From NCBI RefSeq assembly GCF_000505545.1, contig NZ_AYTB01000008.1:186001-250000 (forward strand): a DNA stretch of 64,000 nucleotides. The letters are read 5' to 3'. A program made the position numbers and the translations under genes. Source of the stretch: Kurthia huakuii LAM0618. GTDB lineage: Bacteria; Bacillota; Bacilli; Bacillales_A; Planococcaceae. Positions 52,811 through 62,144 of this stretch are shown in pieces (within the stretch, counting starts at the first letter, position 1; the number at the start of each line of letters is the position of its first letter). Below the pieces are notes generated by a model that saw nothing but the letters and a program-made list of their open reading frames with translations, was not told the DNA's origin and made no database searches.

Positions 52811-53224
52811 CTACACTCCTGTTTTTGCAAATTGTTGAATACGTCGTTGAATCGCATCGCGCACTTGTTGGAAAATGAGCCATTGTTCCGCTTCGCTGCC
52901 GGTTGCTTTCGCCGGGTCGTCAAAACCCCAATGAACACGCGTCACATGCGCAGGTGTGACCGGGCATTTATCCGCCGCATCCCCGCACAATGTCACAATA
53001 AGTGTTGCTTGCTGTAAAATCGCCTCGTCAATGACCGATGATTGCTGCGCCGAAATATCAATGCCAACCTCTGCCATTGCCTTAACAGCCTTTGGGTTTA
53101 AACCGTGTGCTTCAATCCCGGCACTTTCAACGTGCCAATCCGGTAAATACCGCTTCGCAAAGCCCTCTGCCATTTGTGAACGGCATGAATTTCCGGTACA
53201 TAAAAAATAAATTGTTTGTGTCAT
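52811..53224 (-). CDS. arsC: Arsenate reductase, thioredoxin-coupled
   Basis: The start at 53224 ([19 protein letters not shown]) follows AAGGAG. The 137-residue low-molecular-weight phosphatase-like ArsC has the P-loop CTGNSCRS with catalytic Cys near position 10 and the redox pair Cys in [11 protein letters not shown]. It reduces arsenate to arsenite for export by ArsB. It lies 11 bases after arsB in the operon. Confidence 0.92.
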   Translation of the reverse strand: MTQTIYFLCTGNSCRSQMAEGFAKRYLPDWHVESAGIEAHGLNPKAVKAMAEVGIDISAQQSSVIDEAILQQATLIVTLCGDAADKCPVTPAHVTRVHWGFDDPAKATGSEAEQWLIFQQVRDAIQRRIQQFAKTGV

Positions 53225-53235
53225 CCCTGTGCTCC

Positions 53236-54522
53236 TTAAAACCATTTTAATGATAGATAAAGTCCGATTAATGTAATGAAAAGAATCGGCACCGTTAATA
53301 AAATCCCTGTTTTAAAATACGTGCCCCATGAAATTTTGATGCCTTTTAGTGACAAGACATACAGCCACACTAATGTTGCGAGCGAACCAATCGGCGTAAT
53401 TTTCGGACCTAAATCCGAGCCGATAACATTCGCATAAATGAGTGCCTCCCGCGTGACGCCGGTCGTATGCGTTTCGGCAATGGCGAGCGCATTAACCATG
53501 ACAGTCGGTAAATTATTCATAATCGATGACAAAATCGCTGCTAAAAAGCCCATGATGACGGTCGTTATGAATAAACCATGCGTTGCGGCCCATTCGATAA
53601 ACGTAGCCAATGCCTCGGTCAGCCCGGCATTCCCAAGACCATAAACGACAACATACATGCCAATTGAAAAGACGACGATATTCCACGGTGCCCCTTTTAT
53701 AACAGCTGTTGTTTGAACAACGGAACTTTTCGTTGCTAGTAGGAAGAAAATAATGGCGATGCTTCCAGCAATAAACGAGACGGGAATCGCTAACGCTTCA
53801 CTACTAAAGTAGCCAATCACAAGCACAATTAGTACGAGCCATGATAATTTAAATAACTTCGGATCACGTATCGCAGCGCGTGGCTCTTTTAACATCGACG
53901 CATCATATGTACGCGGAATATTTTTTCTGAAATAGAGTAATAACACGACAATGGTTGCGATAATCGAGAATAAATTTGGCAACAGCATACGCAGCGCATA
54001 TTCCATAAAGCCAATGCCAAAGAAATCGGCGGATACAATGTTGACAAGATTACTAATGACAAATGGCAGCGACGTCGTATCGGCGATAAAACCGCTTGCC
54101 ATAATAAACGGGAAAATCATTTTTTCACTAAAGTTTAAATGACGTACCATCGCAAGAACGATTGGCGTTAAAATAAGCGCCGCGCCGTCATTCGCAAATA
54201 ATGCCGCGACAACCGCCCCGAGTAAGCTCACAAGCACAAACATTTTGATGCCGTTCCCTTTTGCGATACGTGCCATATGAAGTGCCGCCCATTCAAATAG
54301 CCCGATTTCATCTAAAATTAACGAAATAATAATGATGGCGACAAATGATAGCGTGGCGTTCCACGTAATACCAACAACCGTCCACACATCATTCATCGTC
54401 ACTACACCGGCTATGAGTGCAAGAAGTGCCCCTGCCGTTGCCGACCAGCCAATATTCAATCCCTTTGGCTGCCAAATAACAAAAATGAGTGTCACAATAA
54501 AAATACTACTCGCTAACAGCAT
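53236..54522 (-). CDS. arsB: Arsenite efflux protein ArsB
   Basis: The 428-residue protein has about twelve membrane segments and the ArsB pattern ([54 protein letters not shown]). It exports arsenite. The ATG overlaps the arsR stop by about 10 bases. Confidence 0.92.
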   Translation of the reverse strand: MLLASSIFIVTLIFVIWQPKGLNIGWSATAGALLALIAGVVTMNDVWTVVGITWNATLSFVAIIIISLILDEIGLFEWAALHMARIAKGNGIKMFVLVSLLGAVVAALFANDGAALILTPIVLAMVRHLNFSEKMIFPFIMASGFIADTTSLPFVISNLVNIVSADFFGIGFMEYALRMLLPNLFSIIATIVVLLLYFRKNIPRTYDASMLKEPRAAIRDPKLFKLSWLVLIVLVIGYFSSEALAIPVSFIAGSIAIIFFLLATKSSVVQTTAVIKGAPWNIVVFSIGMYVVVYGLGNAGLTEALATFIEWAATHGLFITTVIMGFLAAILSSIMNNLPTVMVNALAIAETHTTGVTREALIYANVIGSDLGPKITPIGSLATLVWLYVLSLKGIKISWGTYFKTGILLTVPILFITLIGLYLSLKWF

Positions 54523-54818
54523 GATGAACCCTCACAATGACAGCGGTTATCACCCGGTAATTGCGCGATGACCGCTTGTACGACCGGTGATAGGGACTCA
54601 GATAAGCGATAATACTTCCATGTGCCCTCTTTGCGTTCTAATACAATGCCCGCTTCTTTTAATTTTTTCAGTTGTTGACTAACCGCGGGCTGTGAAATGC
54701 CTAATACATCGACAAAATCACACACACATACTTCGCCGTCTGTTAAACAAGCGAGTAATTTTAAGCGATTCGCATCAGCGACTGCCTTTAATTGACGTTC
54801 CAATTGTAAAATGTCCAT
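54513..54818 (-). CDS. arsR: ArsR-family arsenite-responsive repressor
   Basis: A 101-residue winged-helix protein has the metal-sensing motif EVCVCDFV, the DNA-recognition helix [16 protein letters not shown], and a cysteine-rich tail CHCEGSSCC. Arsenite binding to the CVC pair releases the operator. It is first in the operon; two ArsR-type operators flank the promoter upstream. Confidence 0.92.
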   Translation of the reverse strand: MDILQLERQLKAVADANRLKLLACLTDGEVCVCDFVDVLGISQPAVSQQLKKLKEAGIVLERKEGTWKYYRLSESLSPVVQAVIAQLPGDNRCHCEGSSCC

Positions 54819-54833
54819 AAAACCCTTCTCTCT

Positions 54834-54900
54834 AAATAAGTATTCGCTTATATAGTAGCGCTATTATCGCCATTTGTAAATAAGTGATTCCTTATATAAT
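54834..54900 (-). promoter_or_regulatory. ars promoter with two ArsR-type operators
   Basis: Two imperfect palindromes share ATAAG(T)...CTTATAT: AAATAAGTATTCGCTTATAT (54834-54853) and AAATAAGTGATTCCTTATAT (54878-54897). Between them on the minus strand, TTTACA (54880-54875), 17 bases, TACTAT (54857-54852) is the promoter. ArsR bound to both would block it. Confidence 0.75.
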
Positions 54901-55009
54901 GAAAAAAAGGATGGATATTTGCTGTTTTATATGGCTGTATTCGCTGTAGATAAATGGATATGTGCTTAAAAATAGTAAAAATACAACGATTTTAGCGTGC
55001 CACACAGCA

Positions 55010-55061
55010 TTGACATGATCTTCTTCGCACTATATATTTCATTTAGTGAGAATTATTCTCA
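55010..55061 (+). promoter_or_regulatory. Promoter and Fur box of the siderophore importer
   Basis: TTGACA (55010-55015), 17 bases, TATATT (55033-55038). The perfect 7-1-7 palindrome TGAGAATTATTCTCA (55047-55061) covers the transcription start and fits a Fur box. Confidence 0.85.
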
Positions 55062-55094
55062 ACTAAAATACATAAATAAGAGAGGTTAATACAG

Positions 55095-56138
55095 ATGAAA
55101 AAATCGACGAAATCATGGCTTCTATTCATGATGGCTGCCCTATTTGCGCTTGTGTTAGGTGCTTGTTCATCAAATGAAGCACCTAAATCAGCGGATGACG
55201 CCAACAAAACCGCTTCAGATAGTCAATATCCAATCAAAATTAAACACGCACTTGGCACGACAACGATTGACAAAAAGCCACAACGTATCGCAACAATCGC
55301 TTGGGGAAACCAAGATGTGGCGCTCGCATTAGGTACGGTGCCAGTGGGCTTCTCTGCCGCAAACTACGGCATTAAAGATAATGACACAGGGATGCTTCCT
55401 TGGACACAACAAAAAGCGGCTGAGCTTGGTGAAAACAAGCCAACGATTTATCAAGATACCGACGGCTTAGATTTTGAAGCGATTGCTGATTCACAACCAG
55501 ATGTTATTTTGGCCGCTTATTCAGGTTTAACACAAGAAGATTACGATAAATTAAGTGAAATTGCCCCCGTTGTTGCGTATCAAGCACAACCGTGGGTAAC
55601 ATCATGGCGCGATATGATTAAATATGATGCGCTGGCAATGGGCATGGAAAAAGAAGGTGCGCAATTAATTAAAGATACCGAAAAAACAATCCAAGATGCC
55701 GTCGCAAAATATCCAGCTATTCAAGGCAAACAAGCTGCTTTTGTTGCCTTTGATGCGAAAGATTTCTCTAAATTTTACGTTTATACAACAGCCGACCCAC
55801 GCGGTGAAATGCTGGAGGAATTAGGTATGACTTACCCTGCAAGTATTCAAAAACAAGTGAAGGATGACGCGAGTTTTTATATTGAGCTAAGCGCTGAAAA
55901 TGCCGATGCCTTAAACGACGCTGAAATTTTTGTAACGTATGGGGATGATACGACATTAAAAGCATTACAAAAAGACCCTATTCTCGGTAAAGTACCGGCG
56001 ATTAAAGCAGGTAATGTCGTTGTCGTAGAAGATAATACACCGCTCGCTGCAGCTGGGACGCCAACCCCGTTATCGATTCCTTACACAATTGATGACTATG
56101 TATCGAAAATTGCCGAAGCGGCAGAAAACGTTCAATAA
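55095..56138 (+). CDS. Iron-siderophore ABC transporter binding lipoprotein
   Basis: The 347-residue lipoprotein has a signal peptide with lipobox LVLGAC and a FepB/FhuD-type fold (KPQRIATIAWGNQDVALAL; LDFEAIADSQPDVILA). It binds a ferric siderophore outside the membrane. The closest groups include importers of catecholate or hydroxamate siderophores; the ligand cannot be told. GAGAGGTT precedes the ATG. It heads a four-gene Fur-controlled operon. Confidence 0.9.
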   Translation: MKKSTKSWLLFMMAALFALVLGACSSNEAPKSADDANKTASDSQYPIKIKHALGTTTIDKKPQRIATIAWGNQDVALALGTVPVGFSAANYGIKDNDTGMLPWTQQKAAELGENKPTIYQDTDGLDFEAIADSQPDVILAAYSGLTQEDYDKLSEIAPVVAYQAQPWVTSWRDMIKYDALAMGMEKEGAQLIKDTEKTIQDAVAKYPAIQGKQAAFVAFDAKDFSKFYVYTTADPRGEMLEELGMTYPASIQKQVKDDASFYIELSAENADALNDAEIFVTYGDDTTLKALQKDPILGKVPAIKAGNVVVVEDNTPLAAAGTPTPLSIPYTIDDYVSKIAEAAENVQ

Positions 56139-57169
56139 TGACGTCGCTCGCTCTTAAAAATAAGCAAATGCTGCTGCCAAAACATCTCGTCGTGGTAAGC
56201 ATGCTTTTGCTTATTTTATTTCTCAGTAGTATCGTGCTGTCTGTTGCGTTTGGGTCGCGTGCTGTTAGCTTTACGGGCATTATCGATGGGCTTTTCCATC
56301 CGGATGTGACGTCTCACGAAGCGACAGTCGTTCGTCAGCGGATAGCACGCACAATTTTTAGTATTATGTGCGGTGCGGCATTAGGTGTTTCAGGTGCCTT
56401 AATGCAGTCCGTTACACGAAACCCAATTGCCGATCCAAGTATTTTAGGTGTCAATACCGGCGCTTCCCTATTCGTTGTATGCGGTATCGCTTTTTTCAAT
56501 AGTAGCGCGGCGAGTGATTATATTTGGCTTGCGATTATCGGTGCAATCATCACGGCGATTTTCGTCTTTAGTATCGGCTCGTTGGGCGCAAGCGGTGCAA
56601 CGCCGCTCAAACTCGTATTGGCCGGAGCTGCGACAAGCGCCATCTTATCGTCGCTTGTAACAGCGATTATGATTCCGCGTACAAATGTCATCGATGAATT
56701 TCGTTTTTGGCAAGTTGGTAGTGTCGGTGCTGGCAATTGGACATCGGTGCAGTTATTATTGCCGTTTCTGCTCATCGGGATATTGCTGGCCATTTGTACA
56801 GCCCCTGCGTTAAATGCGTTAGCACTTGGCGATGAAGTTGCGACTGGGCTCGGCGTTCGTACGGGGATGCTACGAATGATTGCTGCCTTTGCCGGTGTGT
56901 TATTATGCGGGGTTGTGACGGCACTGGCCGGACCCATTGGCTTTATCGGTTTACTTGCAACGCATTTAATTCGCCTTGTTATCGGTGCAGACATTCGCTT
57001 TATTGTGCCACTTGCGGCGCTCGCCGGTGCTAGTATTTTGACGATTTCTGACGTTTGCGGGCGCTTCCTCGGTAGCCCTGGCGAATTGGAAGTCGGCATT
57101 TTAACCGCCTTTATTGGCGCTCCTATTTTAATTTTAATTACAATGAAAGCGAAGATGCGTGCCATATGA
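56138..57169 (+). CDS. Iron-siderophore ABC transporter permease 1 (FecCD family)
   Basis: The 343-residue permease has about ten membrane segments and family motifs (RIARTIFSIMCGAALGVSGALMQ; NPIADPSILGVNTGAS; GPIGFIGLLATHLIR). The ATG overlaps the stop of the binding protein gene (TAATG). It forms a heterodimeric channel with the next gene product. Confidence 0.9.
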   Translation: MTSLALKNKQMLLPKHLVVVSMLLLILFLSSIVLSVAFGSRAVSFTGIIDGLFHPDVTSHEATVVRQRIARTIFSIMCGAALGVSGALMQSVTRNPIADPSILGVNTGASLFVVCGIAFFNSSAASDYIWLAIIGAIITAIFVFSIGSLGASGATPLKLVLAGAATSAILSSLVTAIMIPRTNVIDEFRFWQVGSVGAGNWTSVQLLLPFLLIGILLAICTAPALNALALGDEVATGLGVRTGMLRMIAAFAGVLLCGVVTALAGPIGFIGLLATHLIRLVIGADIRFIVPLAALAGASILTISDVCGRFLGSPGELEVGILTAFIGAPILILITMKAKMRAI

Positions 57170-58197
57170 TAAATCCAACAATTCAGCAAATGATGACTAC
57201 TCGTAAAAAACGTCGCGTAAAATTTATAGGGACAACGCTACTCCTAGCTAGTATAGTACTCCTACTTTGTGCGGCGATGATGATGCTTGGCAATACAATT
57301 TATCCGGTGCAAGAGATTATCCGCGTCTTAATGGGCGACGTAATCCCAGGTTCCTCTTTTGCGATTAATGAAATTCGCCTACCACGCATGCTTGCGGGCC
57401 TTTTTGCTGGCTTTTCATTTGGTGTCGGTGGCTACATTTTTCAGACGATGCTCCGTAACCCACTCGCCAATCCAGATGTTATTGGTGTCACAACAGGCTC
57501 AAGTGCCGCTGCGGTATGCTGCATCGTGTTATTCCATGCGAGCAACCTCGTATTATCACTCTCATCGATTGCTGGTGGCTTAGTAACAGTGCTCATTATT
57601 TATGTATTATCAAAACAAAACGCGTTCGCAATCGGCCGTCTCATTTTAATTGGTATCGGCATTCAAGCCATGCTTAGCGCAGCGATTTCGTATATGATGC
57701 TTATCGGCAAAACGAATGATTTACCGACTGTCCTACGCTGGTTAAGCGGTAGTTTAAATAGCGCGAATATGCCGATGATTATGTCGTTAATGCTCTGTAT
57801 TTTTTGTGCGATGCCGATTGTTTTGTATTGCTCGAAGCGGCTTTCGATGCTTGAGCTCGGTGAACAAGCTGCGACCGCACTCGGCGTTAACACGAATAAA
57901 ACGCGCGTTGTGTTAATTATTTGTGCCGTTATGTTGATTGCGCTCGCTACGGCGACAACAGGCCCCATCGCATTTGTTGCCTTTCTTGCCGGACCGATTG
58001 CACAGCGCATTGTGGGCTCAGCATTTTCCAATATACTCCCTGCTGGGTTCATTGGCGTTATTTTAGTGCTTGGCGCGGATTTAATCGGCCAATTTGCGTT
58101 TGAAACGCGCTATCCAGTTGGTGTTATTACGGGAATTGTTGGTGCACCGTATTTAATTTACTTACTGATTCGCATCAATCGAAAGGGAGTTATTTAA
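57166..58197 (+). CDS. Iron-siderophore ABC transporter permease 2 (FecCD family)
   Basis: The 343-residue partner permease has the same fold and motifs (RLPRMLAGLFAGFSFGVGGYIFQ; NPLANPDVIGVTTGSS; GPIAFVAFLAGPIAQR). It overlaps permease 1 by four bases and ends directly before the ATPase gene. Confidence 0.9.
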   Translation: MINPTIQQMMTTRKKRRVKFIGTTLLLASIVLLLCAAMMMLGNTIYPVQEIIRVLMGDVIPGSSFAINEIRLPRMLAGLFAGFSFGVGGYIFQTMLRNPLANPDVIGVTTGSSAAAVCCIVLFHASNLVLSLSSIAGGLVTVLIIYVLSKQNAFAIGRLILIGIGIQAMLSAAISYMMLIGKTNDLPTVLRWLSGSLNSANMPMIMSLMLCIFCAMPIVLYCSKRLSMLELGEQAATALGVNTNKTRVVLIICAVMLIALATATTGPIAFVAFLAGPIAQRIVGSAFSNILPAGFIGVILVLGADLIGQFAFETRYPVGVITGIVGAPYLIYLLIRINRKGVI

Positions 58198-59016
58198 GTG
58201 ACAACACATCTATTTCAAACGGATAAACTACAAGCAGGCTATGCTAATAAATTGATTTTAAACGAAGTGAGCTTAACCATTCCAAGCAATCAAGTAAGCA
58301 TTATTATCGGTGCGAATGGTTGCGGGAAATCGACGCTTTTAAAAACGATGGCGCGCCTTATGCAGCCGATGAATGGACAAGTTATGCTTGATGGCAAATC
58401 GATTCATCAGATGCCGTCAAAGCAACTTGCGCAAAAAGTAGGGTTATTGCCGCAATCCCCGATTGTACCAGAAGGGATTACGGTAGCAGATTTAGTCGGG
58501 CGTGGCCGCTTCCCGCATCAAACACTTTTTAAAAGTTGGTCGTCAAAAGACTATGAAGCGGTAGCTAATGCACTTGACATGATGCATATTACGGAATTTG
58601 CGGATCGTTCTATCGATGAATTATCCGGTGGTCAACGTCAGCGCGTTTGGATTGCGATGGCGCTTGCACAACAAACCGACATTTTATTTTTAGATGAACC
58701 TACGACCTATTTAGATATCACGTATCAAGTCGAAATTCTCGATTTATTGACCGACCTCAATCAACAATATGGCACGACAATCGTCATGGTACTGCATGAT
58801 ATTAACTTATCGGCGCGCTATGCCGATTATTTATTCGCTATAAAAGAAGGAAATCTAATCGCTGAAGGGAAACCGACTGATATTGTGACACCAGCGCTTA
58901 TTAAAGAAACATTTGCGCTTGATTGCCAGATTATCAACGACCCGGTTTCTCACACACCGCTTATCGTGCCGGTTGGGCGTCATCATCAAAATCATTTTAC
59001 TCGTTTGTCTAAATAA
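58198..59016 (+). CDS. Iron-siderophore ABC transporter ATPase (FecE/FepC type)
   Basis: A GTG start follows AAAGGGAG. The 272-residue ATPase has Walker A GANGCGKS, signature LSGGQRQR, Walker B ILFLDEPTTYLD and the switch His in VLHDINLSARY. It drives the FecCD-type permeases encoded just upstream and closes the operon. Confidence 0.92.
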   Translation: MTTHLFQTDKLQAGYANKLILNEVSLTIPSNQVSIIIGANGCGKSTLLKTMARLMQPMNGQVMLDGKSIHQMPSKQLAQKVGLLPQSPIVPEGITVADLVGRGRFPHQTLFKSWSSKDYEAVANALDMMHITEFADRSIDELSGGQRQRVWIAMALAQQTDILFLDEPTTYLDITYQVEILDLLTDLNQQYGTTIVMVLHDINLSARYADYLFAIKEGNLIAEGKPTDIVTPALIKETFALDCQIINDPVSHTPLIVPVGRHHQNHFTRLSK

Positions 59017-59021
59017 AATTT

Positions 59022-59067
59022 AAAAAATCTACGACCGCTGTTAAATCAACGGTCGTAGATTTTTTTG
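59022..59067 (+). terminator. Terminator of the siderophore operon
   Basis: AAATCTACGACCG pairs with CGGTCGTAGATTT, followed by T. A second hairpin, AAGTCCCTA / TAGGGACTT near 59135-59157, serves the minus-strand toxin gene. Confidence 0.8.
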
Positions 59068-59160
59068 AGGAATGCTTTTAGTCCTAACTGTGCAGTCAAA
59101 ACGCGCTATATTCCCGCTTCTTGACCATACAAAAAAAGTCCCTATTTCTAGGGACTTCAA

Positions 59161-59511
59161 CTATTGGCGCATTGTTGCTATACGTGCGGGGTAACTCTCT
59201 ATAAAGTCTGCCAGGTCATTAACTGCGCTTGGCGGTAATGTACCCACTAAATCAAAGCTAACATCTGAAATATCCATTGTTCTTTTTGAGTCAATATCTA
59301 TCCAACTTGCTTTCGGTAGACCCGCGCCTCGCCAATCAACTATTTCAAAATATTGCGCTCTGATATAAGCTGATTTGGACGCATATTTAGACGAAATTGA
59401 AAAGAATGTTACTTCGCTTTCCATTATGGATAATATGAAAACAGGTCGTCTTTTTCCACCCTCTGCCCCTTTGAAGCTAACATAACAAAAGCCGATATCA
59501 CTAGTATTCAT
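59161..59511 (-). CDS. PemK/MazF-family toxin
   Basis: The 116-residue protein has the PemK/MazF beginning DIGFCYVSFKGAEGGKRRPVFILS, a beta-barrel pattern and a family-like PKASWIDIDSKRTMD segment. Such toxins are sequence-specific endoribonucleases. It overlaps the upstream antitoxin gene by 11 bases, the usual order antitoxin-toxin. Diverged from classical MazF, so activity is inferred. Confidence 0.75.
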   Translation of the reverse strand: MNTSDIGFCYVSFKGAEGGKRRPVFILSIMESEVTFFSISSKYASKSAYIRAQYFEIVDWRGAGLPKASWIDIDSKRTMDISDVSFDLVGTLPPSAVNDLADFIESYPARIATMRQ

Positions 59512-59782
59512 CTTCTTCTAACCAATCCTCAAATTCTGCCTTGTTCATCTTCACACTAGGAATATCTGCTGTTACAGCTAATAAACGCGCGTTCGCTTTG
59601 TCTTTCTCCGATGCTTGTAGTTCAAACGGGATTTTCCCTTGAATGACAAGTTGTTTATAAAAAGCTGTAAGTGCAGCCTTTTGAGTCAGTCCAACGGAAT
59701 CAAGAATGATGTCTGCTTGTTGTAACAATTCCGCATCAATTTGTACCTGTAAACGTTTTGTTCGTTTTTCTATAGTTGCCAT
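59501..59782 (-). CDS. RelB/DinJ-family antitoxin
   Basis: The start at 59782 follows GAGGTG. The 93-residue protein has a ribbon-helix-helix N-terminus (RLQVQIDAELLQQADIILDSVGLT) as in RelB/DinJ, and an acidic C-terminus (KMNKAEFEDWLEEDEY) that would wrap the toxin. Pairing of a RelB/DinJ-like antitoxin with a PemK-like toxin is known in mixed TA pairs. Confidence 0.75.
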   Translation of the reverse strand: MATIEKRTKRLQVQIDAELLQQADIILDSVGLTQKAALTAFYKQLVIQGKIPFELQASEKDKANARLLAVTADIPSVKMNKAEFEDWLEEDEY

Positions 59783-60030
59783 AATTAACACCTCACTAAT
59801 AATACTCATCTATAACTCATATAATACTCTATATTTACCCTTATAACATAACAAATACACCTATGAAGTTAAGACAAGCTGAATGTTCAACCCATCTCCT
59901 GGTGTACATTTGAACGACTCATATCGCTACCGTTATACAAACATTACCAAAGTGCTGTTTAGGAAACAAAATCAACCGAATTCCGTAAGTCCTGATAACG
60001 CTTTTTCTTGAGTACTTTCACTACCCGAAA

Positions 60031-60264
60031 TTATATGTATGAAGGTGAATAAATTCTGTCTGTATCTATCACATAATCAACTTTAATATCTTTTGAATAA
60101 GGGACTTGCTCAAATTTATGAAATTCGCAAAAAATAGTAGGAAGATTACGAGTGTCCAAGGTCAATTCTTTTGTTTGGAGATACATTTGTTTCAAATGTT
60201 GTTTTGAGCATTTTCTTCCTGTAAGAATAGCTTGGTTAAAGTAACCATCAATTTCAATAATCAT
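60031..60264 (-). CDS. Hypothetical protein (77 aa)
   Basis: The ATG at 60264 has AGGAG eight bases upstream and overlaps the end of the grpB-like pseudogene region. The product (IEIDGYFNQAILTGRKCSKQ; NLPTIFCEFHKFEQVPYS) looks soluble and mixed alpha/beta. I do not recognise the family. Confidence 0.5.
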   Translation of the reverse strand: MIIEIDGYFNQAILTGRKCSKQHLKQMYLQTKELTLDTRNLPTIFCEFHKFEQVPYSKDIKVDYVIDTDRIYSPSYI

Positions 60265-60269
60265 ACCTA

Positions 60270-60802
60270 TCACTCCTGATTGCTAGCTTGGATTTTTATC
60301 TTAGCTATTTCGATAATCGTTCTGATAAACGGTTCTTTTTTCTTTGTATACGTTGGTCTATCGAATTTATAATTAGAAGCAAGTACTTTTTTTAAGGCAG
60401 CATATTCTTTAGCTACATCGGGATTTAGTCTAAGATAATCTCGAAATAACAATTTTTCTATCCACTCGTTGCTATTAAATTTACAAATATGCAGGTGGCA
60501 AGTACCCTGTCCCCATAATCCCTTCCTAAAAAATCTTCTCTCTTTAAACTCAGGTTTATGTACATATTCATATTCAATTTCACTAAGGGGAAGAATAAAG
60601 TTAGATATTTCCTCTAAATCTTGCACGCCCACAAGGATATCAATTACTGGCTTAGCTTTTAATCCGTTTATAGAAGTGCTACCAATATGTTCAATCCCTA
60701 AAATTTTATCACCGATAACATTAGCAATTCGTTTTTTTCATATTTAAATTCATTTTCCCATTTAGGATTATACTCACTGAGAGTAACAATTCGTTTCGTC
60801 AT
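60270..60802 (-). pseudogene. GrpB-family (UPF0157) protein, frameshifted
   Basis: From the ATG at 60802 the frame reads IVTLSEYNPKWENEFKYEK and then breaks in a run of seven A (minus strand, 60738-60732). One frame away it continues RIANVIGDKILGIEHIGSTSINGLKAKP and on to the normal C-terminus at 60270. The motif HIGSTSI is the GrpB nucleotidyltransferase-like signature. A single base change in the A run splits the gene; a sequencing error or slippage is possible. Confidence 0.75.
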
Positions 60803-60854
60803 TTTATTCCCACCTATAAAATTATGGTTTTTCAAATTCTATAAAATCAACACA

Positions 60855-60884
60855 AAAAATTCTGCAACAAATTTGTTGCAGAAG
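60855..60884 (-). terminator. Terminator of the XRE-membrane protein pair
   Basis: TTCTGCAACAAA and TTTGTTGCAGAA (60860-60883) are perfect arms, followed by six T on the minus strand. Confidence 0.65.
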
Positions 60885-61067
60885 AAATCTTCACAAACCA
60901 TTATTTGGGTACGTTATTTGATTTATTTATGTATACGTTATAAATCCTTATTCCACTAAAAAACCGTTTGCTTAAATACATTTAAGAACTTCTGCGTTAG
61001 TGTTTCTCAATTTTTAATGTTATATTTTCTTCGCTTTTTGAATAAGATTGTATAGATTAATTATTCA

Positions 61068-61451
61068 TTAAATTAATCTTGAATAAATAACCATTGTTAA
61101 CGGAATTGCTGTGATCATAACGCAAAATAAAACTAATAGAACTTGCGTAGCACTTAAAACGAGAGGTCCTAGCGAGCCAGTTAACAAAAATAGAATAAGG
61201 AATGCTCCGAATAATGTAAAGTAATTAGCTGTCATGCTACGACCTACAATTTCTTTTGCGCGCTCATCTTTCGGAAATAAATGAGGTGACAAATAAGACA
61301 TCATTATTGCGCTAGTACCTAAAAAAAATATCATAATCGGCTCTGGAAACTCACCTTTTGCAATGTGTGGATAATTGAGATAAACACCTAACGGAATCAT
61401 AATAATTGCTAAAAACAAGTATGTTAATTGATTTTCACGTGCTTTTTTCAT
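61068..61451 (-). CDS. Four-span membrane protein next to an XRE regulator
   Basis: The 127-residue protein has four predicted membrane segments arranged as two pairs, with a charged loop between them (FPKDERAKEIVGRSM). Its ATG overlaps the stop of the upstream XRE gene (ATGA). Pairs of a short Cro/C1-like regulator and a small DUF-type membrane protein are common in Firmicutes; their role is unclear. Confidence 0.65.
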   Translation of the reverse strand: MKKARENQLTYLFLAIIMIPLGVYLNYPHIAKGEFPEPIMIFFLGTSAIMMSYLSPHLFPKDERAKEIVGRSMTANYFTLFGAFLILFLLTGSLGPLVLSATQVLLVLFCVMITAIPLTMVIYSRLI

Positions 61452-61651
61452 TCAGAATCCCCCTCATAAATAAATACATCTTCAATCTTGCAGTTAAAAA
61501 TTTCTGCTAACTTAAAAGCTAAAATGATGGACGGATTATATTTCTCTTTTTCAAGTGAAATAATAGTTTGTCTAGATACAGAAAGATTTTCTGCCAACTG
61601 GTCCTGCGTCATACTGTGTTGAGCTCGTAAAACCTTTATATTATTTTTAAT
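61448..61651 (-). CDS. XRE-family regulator with an apparent ATT start
   Basis: The 67-residue frame reads KNNIKVLRAQHSMTQDQLAENL, then SVSRQTIISLEKEKYNPSIIL and ends VFIYEGDSE, a complete short Cro/C1 helix-turn-helix protein. The only codon at the right distance from the strong ribosome site (AAAGGAGG, seven bases) is ATT at 61651. The first in-frame ATG would remove the first helix of the DNA-binding domain. Its stop overlaps the ATG of the membrane protein. A palindrome GTAAAG-TTAG-CTTTAC (61669-61684) upstream is a likely operator. Confidence 0.75.
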   Translation of the reverse strand: MKNNIKVLRAQHSMTQDQLAENLSVSRQTIISLEKEKYNPSIILAFKLAEIFNCKIEDVFIYEGDSE

Positions 61652-61668
61652 CTTAAATCCTCCTTTTT

Positions 61669-61708
61669 GTAAAGTTAGCTTTACTTTAAGTTAAGTGTAC
61701 TTTACATT
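61669..61708 (-). promoter_or_regulatory. Operator-like region of the XRE gene
   Basis: GTAAAGTTAGCTTTAC is a palindrome; GTACTTTAC repeats one arm 20 bases away, and TTAAGTTAA lies between. An autoregulatory site is inferred. Confidence 0.4.
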
Positions 61709-61766
61709 TTGTATTTTGGAAAGTAACTTCCTTAATATCTCTTTATGACTTTCATAATTAATAAAT

Positions 61767-61900
61767 AGAAACGAAACTGGGACATAACTCAATTTTTTGA
61801 GAAAAAGTAAAAATCCTATATTATATTTCTTAGATTTAGAGCAATTTAAATAGAATTAAAAGCAAAAAAATGAGCCCGGTACAATACCGAACTCATTTTA
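61767..61900 (-). repeat. Intergenic repeat element, copy B (inverted)
   Basis: Read on the minus strand it has a stem (ATGAGTTCGGT / ACCGGGCTCAT), then TTTTTTGCTTTTAA, CTAAGAAA and the end AAATTGAGTTATGTCCCAGTTTCG. The same order occurs in copy A at 6400-6548. Confidence 0.6.
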
Positions 61901-62144
61901 TACAAGCCGCTTAAACGAAATAACCGTGTCTAACTTTTAGGGGCCACTTCACATTTGTGGCTTTTTCGTATTAACGCTCACCATAACGGATACGCAGCGG
62001 ATCTATTCCGTTTTATCATTTTTTCGCAGAAGACACCCTCCTCAACGCGTGGAGCGAGTAGGTGGGGGATGAATGCGGTGCTTAAAAGTAGAAATGGAAC
62101 ATTTGTTTGTGTTAAACTAGAAGGCAAACAAGGAGGTGTTCGCC
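61901..62144. other. Left flank of the third tnpB element
   Basis: No gene is seen. A hairpin-like CCCTCCT...AGGTGGG near 62036-62069 may be the left end of the element. Confidence 0.4.
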
